Source of the DNA: Labilithrix luteola
GTDB taxonomy: Bacteria > Myxococcota_A > Polyangia > Polyangiales > Polyangiaceae
DNA: 12,727 bases
Assembly: GCA_026225435.1 (NCBI GenBank)
Contig: JAMFST010000724.1
Location: forward strand, 1 to 12,727
Reading direction: 5' to 3'
The notes below the pieces were generated by a model. That model worked only from the letters and a program-made list of their open reading frames with translations, ran no database searches and was not told the origin of the DNA. Of this stretch, positions 7,307-12,727 are shown in pieces. The position numbers were made by a program, and so were the translations under genes. Within the stretch, counting starts at the first letter, position 1; the number at the start of each line of letters is the position of its first letter.

Positions 7307-7444
7307 GCCGGTCTCCGTGAGGCTCGTGCGGAGCAGGTACTCGATCTGCGCGTTCAGGCTCCGCAGGTCGTCGTTGGCCCAGCGCTGCACGGCCTCGAGC
7401 ACGGTGGGGTCGATGCGGAGAAGGAAGGCTTTGCGCTCGGCCAC
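7277..7444 (-). CDS. Small ribbon-helix-helix (Arc-like) DNA-binding protein, 55 aa
   Basis: The GTG start at 7444 lies 11 bp after the stop of the SPFH gene. A longer in-frame reading upstream would overlap that gene and has no family-like sequence. The protein has the RHH layout: a short strand with alternating polar residues (KAFLLRID, 5-12), helix 1 (PTVLEAVQRWANDD, 13-26) and helix 2 after a turn (RSLNAQIEYLLRTSL, 28-42), then a basic, disordered tail ending in PKKPK. The NAQIEYLLR segment matches the conserved NxQIE(Y/F)LLR of Arc-like repressors. RHH dimers contact DNA through the strand and often repress their own operon. The candidate target is the inverted repeat at 8348-8368 in front of the SPFH gene. 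It could also be the antitoxin-like member of a pair, but the partner is not a known toxin. Confidence 0.85.
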   Translation of the reverse strand: MAERKAFLLRIDPTVLEAVQRWANDDLRSLNAQIEYLLRTSLTETGRLTQPKKPK

Positions 7445-7455
7445 GTCCCGTCGCC

Positions 7456-8328
7456 CTACTGGTAGATGGTGCCGGTGTTGACGACGGGCTGGGTCCCGCG
7501 CTCGCCGCACAGGACGACGAGGAGATTGGACACCATCTGCGCCTTGCGCTCCTCGTCGAGCTCGACGATGTGCTGCTTGGAGAGCATCTCGAGCGCCATC
7601 TCCACCATGCCGACGGCCCCTTCGACGATGAGGCGGCGCGCGGCGACGATGGCCGAGGCCTGCTGCCGCTGCAGCATCGCCTGGGCGATCTCCGGGGCGT
7701 AGGCGAGGTGACTGATCTTGGTGTCGAGGATCTCGACCCCCGCCGCGCCGACGTGCGACACGAGCTCGGTCTTGAGCAGCTCGGCGAACTCCACCGTGTT
7801 GGCGCGAAGGGAGAGCTGCCCCTCGTCGCCATCGTACGGATAGCGCGAGACGAGGTTGCGCAGCGCGGCCTCGACCTGGGTGCGCACGAAGGCGTTGTAA
7901 TCGGTGACCTGGAAGAAGGCCTTGGCGGTGTCGTTCACCCGCATGACGACGATGGCCCCCACCTCGATGGGATTGCCGCCATGGTCGTTCACCTTGAGCC
8001 GCGCGCTGTCGAAGCTGGTCACGCGCAGCGACACCCGCGACTTCGTGTTGAAGGGGTTCACCCAGCGCATCCCCTGTTCGCGCAAGGTGCCGACGTAGCG
8101 GCCGAACAGCTGCAGCACGACCGCTTGGTTGGGATTCACCACCACGAGCCCCGTCAGCAAGAACAGCGAGAGGAAGACGACTCCGCCCCCGGCGATCGCC
8201 ACCACCGGATCGCCCGTCACCGCCCCTCCCCGCGCGACCGAGCCGCCTGCGGCGATCGCCAGGAGCAGCAGGAAGAACATGATTCCCCCCGGGATTCCGT
8301 ACACCCGCTTCTCGTGCATCTCGACCAT
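7456..8328 (-). CDS. SPFH/band-7 domain membrane protein, 290 aa
   Basis: ATG 8328 is preferred because GGAGGAG lies three bases upstream (8338-8332). An ATG at 8343 (five more residues) has no Shine-Dalgarno and sits only about 8 nt after the predicted transcription start. Two N-terminal hydrophobic segments (about 13-28 and 42-64) precede [22 protein letters not shown], the typical opening of a band-7 (stomatin/prohibitin/flotillin/HflK) domain. That domain continues through [54 protein letters not shown] and [28 protein letters not shown]. An alanine-rich helical C-terminal part (225-275) probably drives oligomerisation. Such proteins form membrane scaffolds. Its client is unknown; no protease or NfeD-like partner lies beside it. 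It is followed by the RHH gene, apparently in one operon. Confidence 0.92.
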   Translation of the reverse strand: MVEMHEKRVYGIPGGIMFFLLLLAIAAGGSVARGGAVTGDPVVAIAGGGVVFLSLFLLTGLVVVNPNQAVVLQLFGRYVGTLREQGMRWVNPFNTKSRVSLRVTSFDSARLKVNDHGGNPIEVGAIVVMRVNDTAKAFFQVTDYNAFVRTQVEAALRNLVSRYPYDGDEGQLSLRANTVEFAELLKTELVSHVGAAGVEILDTKISHLAYAPEIAQAMLQRQQASAIVAARRLIVEGAVGMVEMALEMLSKQHIVELDEERKAQMVSNLLVVLCGERGTQPVVNTGTIYQ

Positions 8329-8347
8329 GGGCTCCTCCGACATCAAA

Positions 8348-8368
8348 GTGATATCATTTTCATATCAC
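8348..8368. promoter_or_regulatory. AT-rich inverted repeat, candidate operator of the SPFH-RHH operon
   Basis: GTGATAT (8348-8354) and ATATCAC (8362-8368) are perfect inverted arms separated by 7 bp (CATTTTC). Within it, ATATCA occurs as a direct repeat at 8351-8356 and 8362-8367, 11 bp apart, about one helical turn. The block is strikingly AT-rich against its surroundings and overlaps the predicted -10 box. This is what an autoregulatory RHH repressor site would look like; binding by the 55-aa RHH protein is inference. Confidence 0.6.
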
Positions 8369-8386
8369 CGAAGGACGCGCGCGCAA
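8359..8386 (-). promoter_or_regulatory. Predicted sigma-70-type promoter of the SPFH-RHH operon
   Basis: Read on the - strand, TTGCGC (8386-8381) is followed after 16 bp by TATGAA (8364-8359). This predicts a start of transcription near 8352, giving a leader of about 24 nt to ATG 8328 with its GGAGGAG site. The -10 lies inside the inverted repeat, so a bound repressor would block it. The rest of the gap to the upstream gene (8387-8431) shows nothing further. Confidence 0.5.
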
Positions 8387-8431
8387 GTCCCCGCCCGGAG
8401 GAGATCCGTCGCCGTTGCTTCGATGCGACGA

Positions 8432-8461
8432 GTGACTCGCCGGCGGGTGACTAACCGGCGG
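8432..8461. repeat. Two abutting 15-bp direct repeats over a stop codon
   Basis: GTGACTCGCCGGCGG (8432-8446) is followed immediately by GTGACTAACCGGCGG (8447-8461), identical at 13 of 15 positions. The stop of the PilZ-like gene (TAG, 8453-8451 on the - strand) lies in the second copy; the matching triplet in the first copy is a sense codon. It is probably a local tandem duplication. Confidence 0.65.
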
Positions 8462-8732
8462 AGGTCGCCCGGCTCGTCAGCTTCGCGGCCAGGCTCTCGC
8501 GCAACTCGCGGCCGAGATCGATCGGCCGCCCTTCGATGCGGTACACGCCGTCCGCTTCGCGCTTGCCGCTGTGCACCTTCATCTTCAAGGTCGGCCCCTC
8601 GGCCGTCGCCCCTTCGATGCGCGCTCCCGGCGGGTGCGGCGTCTCCGAGCGCACGGTCATGGCGTTGGCGGTGAGCGCGACCAGCTCGGCGGCGCCTCCG
8701 CTCGACCAGGTGAGATCCACGTGGGCGATCAA
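8451..8732 (-). CDS. Small PilZ-like protein, 93 aa, third gene of the cysE-smpB operon
   Basis: The start is TTG 8732, overlapping the smpB stop as TTGA. AAGGGG lies five bases upstream, inside the end of smpB, which supports this rare start. The sequence is beta-rich: MIAHVDLTW, AAELVALTANAMTVRS, HPPGARIEG, TLKMKVHSGKRE, GVYRIEGRPIDLGRELRESL. The order of strands and the 'PPGARIEG' turn resemble a PilZ barrel, ending in a helix, but the RxxxR and (D/N)xSxxG motifs for c-di-GMP binding are missing, so canonical ligand binding is unlikely. The length (93 aa) is about that of a minimal PilZ domain. Its role is unknown; the tight coupling to smpB suggests matched expression and need not mean a shared function. 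Confidence 0.75.
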   Translation of the reverse strand: MIAHVDLTWSSGGAAELVALTANAMTVRSETPHPPGARIEGATAEGPTLKMKVHSGKREADGVYRIEGRPIDLGRELRESLAAKLTSRATSAG

Positions 8733-9205
8733 TCGTACCCCTTGCGTCCACGGCCGATGGCGTCACGCGCCTCGCGGCTGGCCGTCTTCGCCGCCATGTC
8801 GGCGCGCTTGTCGTAGTTCTTCTTCCCCTTGGCCAGCCCCAGCTCCACCTTGGCCCGGCCATCCTTGAAGTACAGGCGCAGCGGGATGAGCGTGAAGCCC
8901 CCCTTGGACACCGCCTCGTCGATCTTCTCGATCTCGTGGCGGTGCGCCAGCACGAGCCGGTTTCGCCGTACCTCGTGGGGGAACGCCTTCGCCTGCTCGA
9001 AGGGCGCAATGTACAATTGTTTGAGAAACAGCTGCCCGTTGTCGACCGCGCCGTACGAGTCGACGATGTCCACTTTGCCCGCGCGCAGCGACTTCACCTC
9101 GCTGCCGAGCAGCACCAGGCCCCCCTCGAACACGTCCTCGACGGCGTAGTCGAAGGTGGCGCGGCGGTTCTTGACGATCAGCTTCTCTCCGGTCGGCTTG
9201 GCCAT
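8729..9205 (-). CDS. smpB: SsrA-binding protein SmpB
   Basis: 158 aa, the usual SmpB length. SmpB binds tmRNA and brings it to stalled ribosomes for trans-translation. Diagnostic stretches are clear: KLIVKNRRATFDYAVED at the start, LLGSEVKSLRAGKVDIVDSYGAV (33-55), FLKQLYIAPFEQA (60-72), GGFTLIPLRLYFKDGRAKVELGLAKGKKNYDKR (102-134) and a basic C-terminal tail ending RGRKGYD, which inserts into the mRNA channel in known structures. ATG 9205 is two bases after the cysE stop and is preceded by GGAGG within the cysE end. Its stop overlaps the TTG of the PilZ-like gene. The tmRNA gene itself (ssrA), often near smpB, is not in the window. No odd residues noted. Confidence 0.98.
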   Translation of the reverse strand: MAKPTGEKLIVKNRRATFDYAVEDVFEGGLVLLGSEVKSLRAGKVDIVDSYGAVDNGQLFLKQLYIAPFEQAKAFPHEVRRNRLVLAHRHEIEKIDEAVSKGGFTLIPLRLYFKDGRAKVELGLAKGKKNYDKRADMAAKTASREARDAIGRGRKGYD

Positions 9206-9207
9206 GG

Positions 9208-9966
9208 TCAGCCTCCGTCGAAGTCGGGAGAGTCGAGCGGTGCCAGGTCCGGCCCGCTTTCGTCCTGCGCGTCGCGGCCGAGGTCGAGCGCTTCTTCCAG
9301 CCGCGCGACCCGCTGGCGAAGGCGGGCGTCCTCGGAGGCGAGCGAGCGGATCATCTCGGTGACCGGGTCGGGCAGGTTGGCGTGGTCGAGCGACTGCTCG
9401 AGCGGGGTGCGCGCCGGCGTGATGATGCGCGCCGGGACGCCGACCACGGTGGCCCCGGCCGGCACCGAGCGGACGACCACGCTCCCCGAGCCGATGCGCG
9501 CGCCGTCCCCCACGACGATGTTGCCGAGGATGCAGGCGTTGGAGCCGACGACGACGCCGGCCCCGAGCTGCGGGTGGCGCTGCGTCCGCTGGAGCTTCGT
9601 TCCGCCGAGCACGACGCCCTTGTACAGCAGACAGCCATCGCCGACACGCGCGGTCTCGCCGATGACCACCCCCATGCCGTGATCGATCACCACCCGGCGG
9701 CCGAGGGTGGCGCCCGGGTGGATCTCGATGCCGGTGAGGAAGCGGTTGGCGTGGCCGACGACCCGCGCCGACAAGCCGAACCCGTCGGTCCACAGCGCGT
9801 GCGCCACCCGGTGCATCCACACGGCGTGCACGCCCGGATAGACCAGCGCCACCTCGAGCGGAGAGCGCGCCGCCGGATCGTTCTTGAGGACGGCGTCGAC
9901 GTCGTCCTTCGCGCTTTCCCAGGCGCGCGGCACACGTGCGAGCCAACGCCGGGCAGCACCGAACAT
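9208..9966 (-). CDS. cysE: Serine O-acetyltransferase
   Basis: 252 aa. CysE transfers acetyl from acetyl-CoA to L-serine, making O-acetylserine for cysteine synthesis in the cytoplasm. After an N-terminal helical part (1-78), the left-handed beta-helix begins at [32 protein letters not shown] (79-110). It contains the catalytic His83 and His96 of the EIHPGA and DHG motifs, then KGVVLGGT (116-123), [21 protein letters not shown] (130-150) and [15 protein letters not shown] (168-182). The tail (183-252) is longer than in short CysE proteins and contains a probable coiled coil ([21 protein letters not shown]). ATG 9966 has AAGGA six to seven bases upstream. It heads the cysE-smpB-PilZ-like operon, and its start lies 15 bp from the divergent Nudix gene. 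No cysK lies nearby. The tail is the only unusual part. Confidence 0.95.
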   Translation of the reverse strand: MFGAARRWLARVPRAWESAKDDVDAVLKNDPAARSPLEVALVYPGVHAVWMHRVAHALWTDGFGLSARVVGHANRFLTGIEIHPGATLGRRVVIDHGMGVVIGETARVGDGCLLYKGVVLGGTKLQRTQRHPQLGAGVVVGSNACILGNIVVGDGARIGSGSVVVRSVPAGATVVGVPARIITPARTPLEQSLDHANLPDPVTEMIRSLASEDARLRQRVARLEEALDLGRDAQDESGPDLAPLDSPDFDGG

Positions 9967-9981
9967 CGCTTGTTCCTTATC
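9967..9981. promoter_or_regulatory. 15-bp divergent gap between cysE and the Nudix gene
   Basis: Only 15 bp separate ATG 9966 (-) from ATG 9982 (+). On the - strand the gap supplies AAGGAA, a good ribosome-binding site for cysE. On the + strand no Shine-Dalgarno precedes ATG 9982 or the in-frame ATG 9991, so the Nudix mRNA may be leaderless or translated from a start I cannot fix. Promoters of both genes must lie partly inside the opposite coding region. Confidence 0.45.
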
Positions 9982-10593
9982 ATGCGCCCCATGACGCTGC
10001 CGCGCTTCCGCATCACCGGTCGACAGGAGCAGGGGGACTACCGGGTCTTCCGCGTGGACCGCATCAATCTGGAGATCGCGGAGGAGGGGCGCCCCCTGCG
10101 CGAGCGAGACGCCTTCGTCTTCCGCACCGAGAGCTGGTGCAACGTGCTGGCGCTGACCCCCGCGCCCGACGAGCAGATCGTCTTCGTCCGCCAGTTCCGC
10201 TTCGGCATCGACGCCGACACGCTGGAGATCCCCGGTGGGGTGGTCGACCCGGGCGAGGATCCGCGCGCCGCCGCCATCCGCGAGCTGCGCGAGGAGACCG
10301 GCTACCAGGCGGATCCGGCGAAGGTCGAGCCGCTGCTGGAGGTGTTCGCCAACCCGGCGCTGCAGGACACGCGCGTGTTCACCTTCCTCGCGCGCGACGT
10401 CGTCCTCCACCCCGACGGCACGCACTTCGACGAGAGCGAGTCGTGCGAGCTGGTGATGATCCCGCTACGCGAGCTGGTCAGTCGCCTGGACGCCGGCGAG
10501 ATGACCCACTCGCTGTGCCGCCTGCCGCTCGAGCTCTTCCTGCGGAAGGAGCTGCTGGGCGCCCTTCGGAAGCCCGTGCCGCGTGCTACGTGA
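9982..10593 (+). CDS. Nudix hydrolase, ADP-ribose pyrophosphatase-like
   Basis: 203 aa from ATG 9982 (200 aa from ATG 9991). The full Nudix box is present: G86 VVDPG E92 DPRAAAI R100 E101 L R E104 E105 T G107 Y, matching Gx5Ex7REUxEExGU, with EIPGGVV before it. The metal-binding glutamates are all there. An N-terminal beta-rich extension (residues 1-55, [12 protein letters not shown]) and length near 200 aa match the ADP-ribose/nucleoside-diphosphate-sugar pyrophosphatase group, which makes AMP plus ribose 5-phosphate from ADP-ribose. The motif [26 protein letters not shown] (115-140) fits this group, but substrate cannot be set from sequence. It lies back-to-back with cysE and ends in a strong hairpin. 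Enzyme class is secure; the substrate call is inference. Confidence 0.93.
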   Translation: MRPMTLPRFRITGRQEQGDYRVFRVDRINLEIAEEGRPLRERDAFVFRTESWCNVLALTPAPDEQIVFVRQFRFGIDADTLEIPGGVVDPGEDPRAAAIRELREETGYQADPAKVEPLLEVFANPALQDTRVFTFLARDVVLHPDGTHFDESESCELVMIPLRELVSRLDAGEMTHSLCRLPLELFLRKELLGALRKPVPRAT

Positions 10594-10602
10594 GCACGCG
10601 GC
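10578..10602. terminator. Bidirectional terminator hairpin between Nudix gene and polX
   Basis: GCCGCGTGCT (10578-10587) pairs perfectly with AGCACGCGGC (10593-10602) across a 5-nt loop, a GC-rich 10-bp stem. It spans the Nudix stop (TGA 10591-10593) and ends directly before the convergent polX stop codon (10605-10603 on -). There is no immediate T-run, although CTTTTA lies a little downstream on the + strand (10617-10622). The near-perfect stem and convergent position make a two-way terminator likely. Confidence 0.7.
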
Positions 10603-12321
10603 CTAGCTGGCCGACGCTTTTAGCTTCGCCAGGCCACGGCTCTTGCGGGCAGCGAGAAATTCTCCGACCGCCTCCCCCTTGGCCGCGTTGAGCACGTCCT
10701 TCGCCGAGAGCGCCGCGCGCCGCGCCACGGTGACGCCGAGGGCCGTGTCCGCGAAGCCGCGCGTGCCGTGCGCGTCGGGATCGATGGCGAAGCGCGCCCC
10801 CTTGGTCCGCGCCAAGCGCACCAGGGTGTCCGACAGATCGAGCCGCTGCGGGTTGGCGTTGATCTCGAGGAAGGTGTCGTTGGCAGCCGCAGCGGCGGCG
10901 ACCTGCGCCACGTCGAAGCCGCTCCCTCCGCGCGCGAGCAGCAGCCTGCCCGTCGGGTGGCCGAGGATGGTCACCAGCGGGTGGCTCACCGCGCGCACGA
11001 GACGCGCCGTCATCGCCGCCGCGTCCATCTGCAGCTGCGAGTGGACCGAGGCGATCACGAAATCGAGCCGCTCGAGGATCTCGTCGGGCAGGTCGAGCGC
11101 GCCGTCGGCGAGGATGTCCACCTCGATGCCGTGGAAGAGCCGCACCTCGGGCACCTCGCGCCGGGCCGCCTCCACCGCGTAGGCCTGCTCGAGCAGGCGA
11201 TCGCCGCCCAGACCGTTGGCGTACCAGGCCGCCTGCGAGTGGTCCGACAGACCGAGGAACCCGAGCCCGTGGTCGCGCGCGGCGCGCAGCATGTCGAGGA
11301 TCGACGCCGTCCCGTCGCTCCAGTCGGAGTGCACGTGGAAGACGCCGCCGAGCCGCTCGAGCGCCACGAGATCATCGGGCACCACCGGCGCGCGCCCCTC
11401 GCGCAGCTCCGCCGGCACCGGCGCGGTGCCGAGCGCGATGTACGCCGCCTCCTCGCTCTTCACCTTGGAGCAGATCTCCTTCAGCTTCTCCTCCGAGCCG
11501 GCCAGCTCCACCAGCCAGGCCACGTGCTCGGCGTCGGCGCCACCGACCAGCGCGGCGTGCACCCACTCGGCCCGCGGAACGAGCGTGATGGAGACCGAGA
11601 TCCCCTCCACCGAGGCCGACAGCGCCATGTCGCCGGCCGGCATCACGTGTGAGATCGGCCGGTCGTGCGCCACTTCCAGCTTGGAGAGCGCCTCGTCGCG
11701 GGTGATGCCGCTGGCGATCATCCGTACATCCTCGACCAGCTCCACCCCACGGCGCGTCTTGCCGAGCGCGACCGCCTTCTCCACACCGAGCAGGTAAGCA
11801 ATCTCGCCGACCGCCGCGCGCGCCTGCGCGAGGAGCAGCTGCTTCGGACCGGAGATGGCGGCGAGCTTGAACTTCACCCCTTCGAGGATCTTGTCCTGCT
11901 TCTTCTTGCCGAACCCCGCCATGCCGGCCAGCGTCCCCTGCTCGCAGGCCGCCTCGAGCTCCTCGAGCGTCTTGATCCCCGCCTCGACGAACAGCCGCCG
12001 CACCGTCTTGGCGCCGAGCCCGGGGATGCCGAGCACGAGCAGCAGCGAGACGGGCACCTCGGCCCGCGCGCGGTCGAGCGCGTCGAAGGTCCCCTTGGCG
12101 AGGAGATCGAGCACCTTCTTGGCGATGGCGGGGCCGACGCCGTCGAGCTTCTCGAGCGCGTCGCTGCCGCCAGTCGCGGCGAGGTCCGCCAGCCGATCGC
12201 CCGTCTCGCGCGCCAGCTCGGCGAAGTTCCGGTAGGCGCGCAGCTTGAACGGGTTCTCCCCGCCCAGCTCCAGCAGATCGGCCAGCTCGTCGAAGGTGCG
12301 CGCTATCTCTGGGTTCTCCAT
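10603..12321 (-). CDS. polX: PolX-family protein: intact PHP nuclease, degenerate polymerase domain
   Basis: 572 aa, the usual size of bacterial PolX. The HhH motifs are clear (DGVGPAIAKK 60-69, GIPGLGAKTV 98-107, MAGFGKKKQDKILEG 134-148). The polymerase site is broken: the GSxRRG motif reads GKTRRG (187-192), GDxD reads EDVR (197-200) with Arg at the second Asp, and the third Asp (VDLRVVP) is Ser244 in VSITLVP. The PHP domain keeps its metal ligands: HVHSDWSDG (329-337), SDHSQ (359-363), GIEVDIL (398-404), SVHSQ (425-429), GHPTGRLL (454-461) and DPDAH (514-518). It should thus act as a 3'-5' exonuclease or phosphoesterase in DNA repair without making DNA; loss of synthesis is inferred from these residues. 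ATG 12321 has GGGAG eight bases upstream. It is divergent from the RluA-type gene and convergent with the Nudix gene. Confidence 0.9.
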   Translation of the reverse strand: MENPEIARTFDELADLLELGGENPFKLRAYRNFAELARETGDRLADLAATGGSDALEKLDGVGPAIAKKVLDLLAKGTFDALDRARAEVPVSLLLVLGIPGLGAKTVRRLFVEAGIKTLEELEAACEQGTLAGMAGFGKKKQDKILEGVKFKLAAISGPKQLLLAQARAAVGEIAYLLGVEKAVALGKTRRGVELVEDVRMIASGITRDEALSKLEVAHDRPISHVMPAGDMALSASVEGISVSITLVPRAEWVHAALVGGADAEHVAWLVELAGSEEKLKEICSKVKSEEAAYIALGTAPVPAELREGRAPVVPDDLVALERLGGVFHVHSDWSDGTASILDMLRAARDHGLGFLGLSDHSQAAWYANGLGGDRLLEQAYAVEAARREVPEVRLFHGIEVDILADGALDLPDEILERLDFVIASVHSQLQMDAAAMTARLVRAVSHPLVTILGHPTGRLLLARGGSGFDVAQVAAAAAANDTFLEINANPQRLDLSDTLVRLARTKGARFAIDPDAHGTRGFADTALGVTVARRAALSAKDVLNAAKGEAVGEFLAARKSRGLAKLKASAS

Positions 12322-12339
12322 CGGGGATCTCCCTGATGG

Positions 12340-12358
12340 TAGCGCGACTTTCGCGCTA
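12340..12358. promoter_or_regulatory. Perfect inverted repeat in the polX / RluA-type divergent gap
   Basis: TAGCGCG (12340-12346) and CGCGCTA (12352-12358) are perfect arms around a 5-bp centre. They occupy half of the 39-bp gap between the divergent starts (12321 and 12361). The + strand copy ends two bases before the GTG start of the RluA-type gene. It may be an operator or an mRNA hairpin that hides the start; no -10 or -35 is clear. Confidence 0.4.
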
Positions 12359-12360
12359 AC

Positions 12361-12727
12361 GTGCGCCGGGCTTTGGAGAACCACGAGCTCACTGTTCCCG
12401 CGTCCCTCGACGGCGCACGTCTCGACAAGGCGCTGACCGAGCTCGTGCCCGGCGCCTCCCGCGCGCGGGTCAAGAAGGCCATCGAGAACGGCTCGGTCCG
12501 GGTGAACGGCCGCCGCGCGCCCAAGGGGGCGCAGGTGAAGACGGGCGATTCCCTGTCCGTCGCGCTCGAGGACGGAGCGGACCTGGCCTCGGCCGACGGC
12601 CCGGCGACGCCGACGCCCGACGCGAAGCTCGACGTGCGCTGGCAAAGCCCGAAGATCCTGGTCGTCGACAAGCCCGCCGGGCAGCCCTCGGCGCCGCTCA
12701 AGACGGGCGAGACCGGCACCCTGGCCA
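12361..12727 (+). CDS. RluA-family pseudouridine synthase, N-terminal part (3' end outside window)
   Basis: The first 122 residues from GTG 12361. A stop codon at 12340-12342 closes the frame upstream, so the start is this GTG or TTG 12373. Neither has a clear ribosome-binding site. Residues about 15-68 form an S4 RNA-binding domain (LDGARLDKALTELVPGASRA, then KAIENGSVRVNGRRAPKG and VKTGDSLSV). After a spacer rich in Asp, Ala and Pro, residues 98-109 (KILVVDKPAGQP) begin the catalytic domain of the RluA family, which changes uridine to pseudouridine in rRNA or tRNA. The HRLD motif with the catalytic aspartate lies beyond the window. In this group GQPSAPLKTGETGTLA replaces the more usual G(L/M)xVHPG, so its substrate may differ from RluD. 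Family is clear; the exact target is not. Confidence 0.88.
   Translation, partial: MRRALENHELTVPASLDGARLDKALTELVPGASRARVKKAIENGSVRVNGRRAPKGAQVKTGDSLSVALEDGADLASADGPATPTPDAKLDVRWQSPKILVVDKPAGQPSAPLKTGETGTLA

Noticed and set aside
8344..8450. tmRNA (ssrA) or other small RNA next to smpB
   Set aside because: No tRNA-like acceptor or tag-coding frame is visible; the 107-bp gap is explained by a promoter, an operator and a tandem repeat.
1..12727. Insertion sequences, CRISPR arrays, tRNA or rRNA genes, phage or integrase genes
   Set aside because: No transposase or integrase frames, no regularly spaced repeats and no tRNA-like folds were seen on reading both strands.

Overview
The window is GC-rich (about 70% by eye) and densely coded, with heavy G/C use at third codon positions, a roughly even mix of strands and very short intergenic gaps. 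That base composition, a cysteine-lipidated OB-fold-like lipoprotein and an NtrC/GAF-type protein fit a chromosome of a Myxococcota (deltaproteobacterial) organism. This assignment is inference; no rRNA or other phylogenetic marker lies here. I see no insertion sequence, phage gene, tRNA, CRISPR array or obvious foreign island.

Layout. 1-1600 (+): the 3' end of one protein of unknown function and a complete 405-aa protein of unknown function. They end at a hairpin built from two copies of a 12-bp palindrome, shared with the convergent genes. 1603-4775 (-): a probable lipoprotein behind an 811-aa membrane protein with a GAF-like region and a degenerate NtrC-type AAA+ domain. 4861-7249 (+), divergent from it across 85 bp: a three-gene, translationally coupled ABC-transporter-like operon (membrane protein, ATPase-like subunit, membrane protein). 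Its ATPase-like subunit lacks the Walker A lysine and the H-loop histidine. 7277-8328 (-): an SPFH/band-7 membrane protein followed by a 55-aa ribbon-helix-helix (RHH) protein, with an AT-rich inverted-repeat operator over the predicted -10 box. 8451-9966 (-): a tight operon of cysE (serine acetyltransferase), smpB (trans-translation) and a small PilZ-like protein. 9982-10593 (+): a Nudix hydrolase whose start is only 15 bp from that of cysE. 10603-12321 (-): a PolX-family protein with an intact PHP nuclease site but a broken polymerase site. 12361 to the end (+): the 5' part of an RluA-type pseudouridine synthase.

How the genes may work together. cysE, smpB, the Nudix gene, polX and the RluA-type gene look like housekeeping or nucleic-acid-maintenance genes. 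The SPFH-RHH pair looks like a small self-regulated membrane operon. The most unusual stretch is 1603-7249: a lipoprotein, a membrane-anchored pseudo-NtrC protein with no DNA-binding domain, and a divergent ABC-like complex with a degenerate ATPase. It is the best candidate here for an undescribed system, perhaps an envelope sensor paired with a membrane complex. Their functional link is inferred from position only. Three separate proteins in the window (pseudo-NtrC, ABC-like, PolX) keep the fold signature of an NTP-using domain but have lost key catalytic residues.
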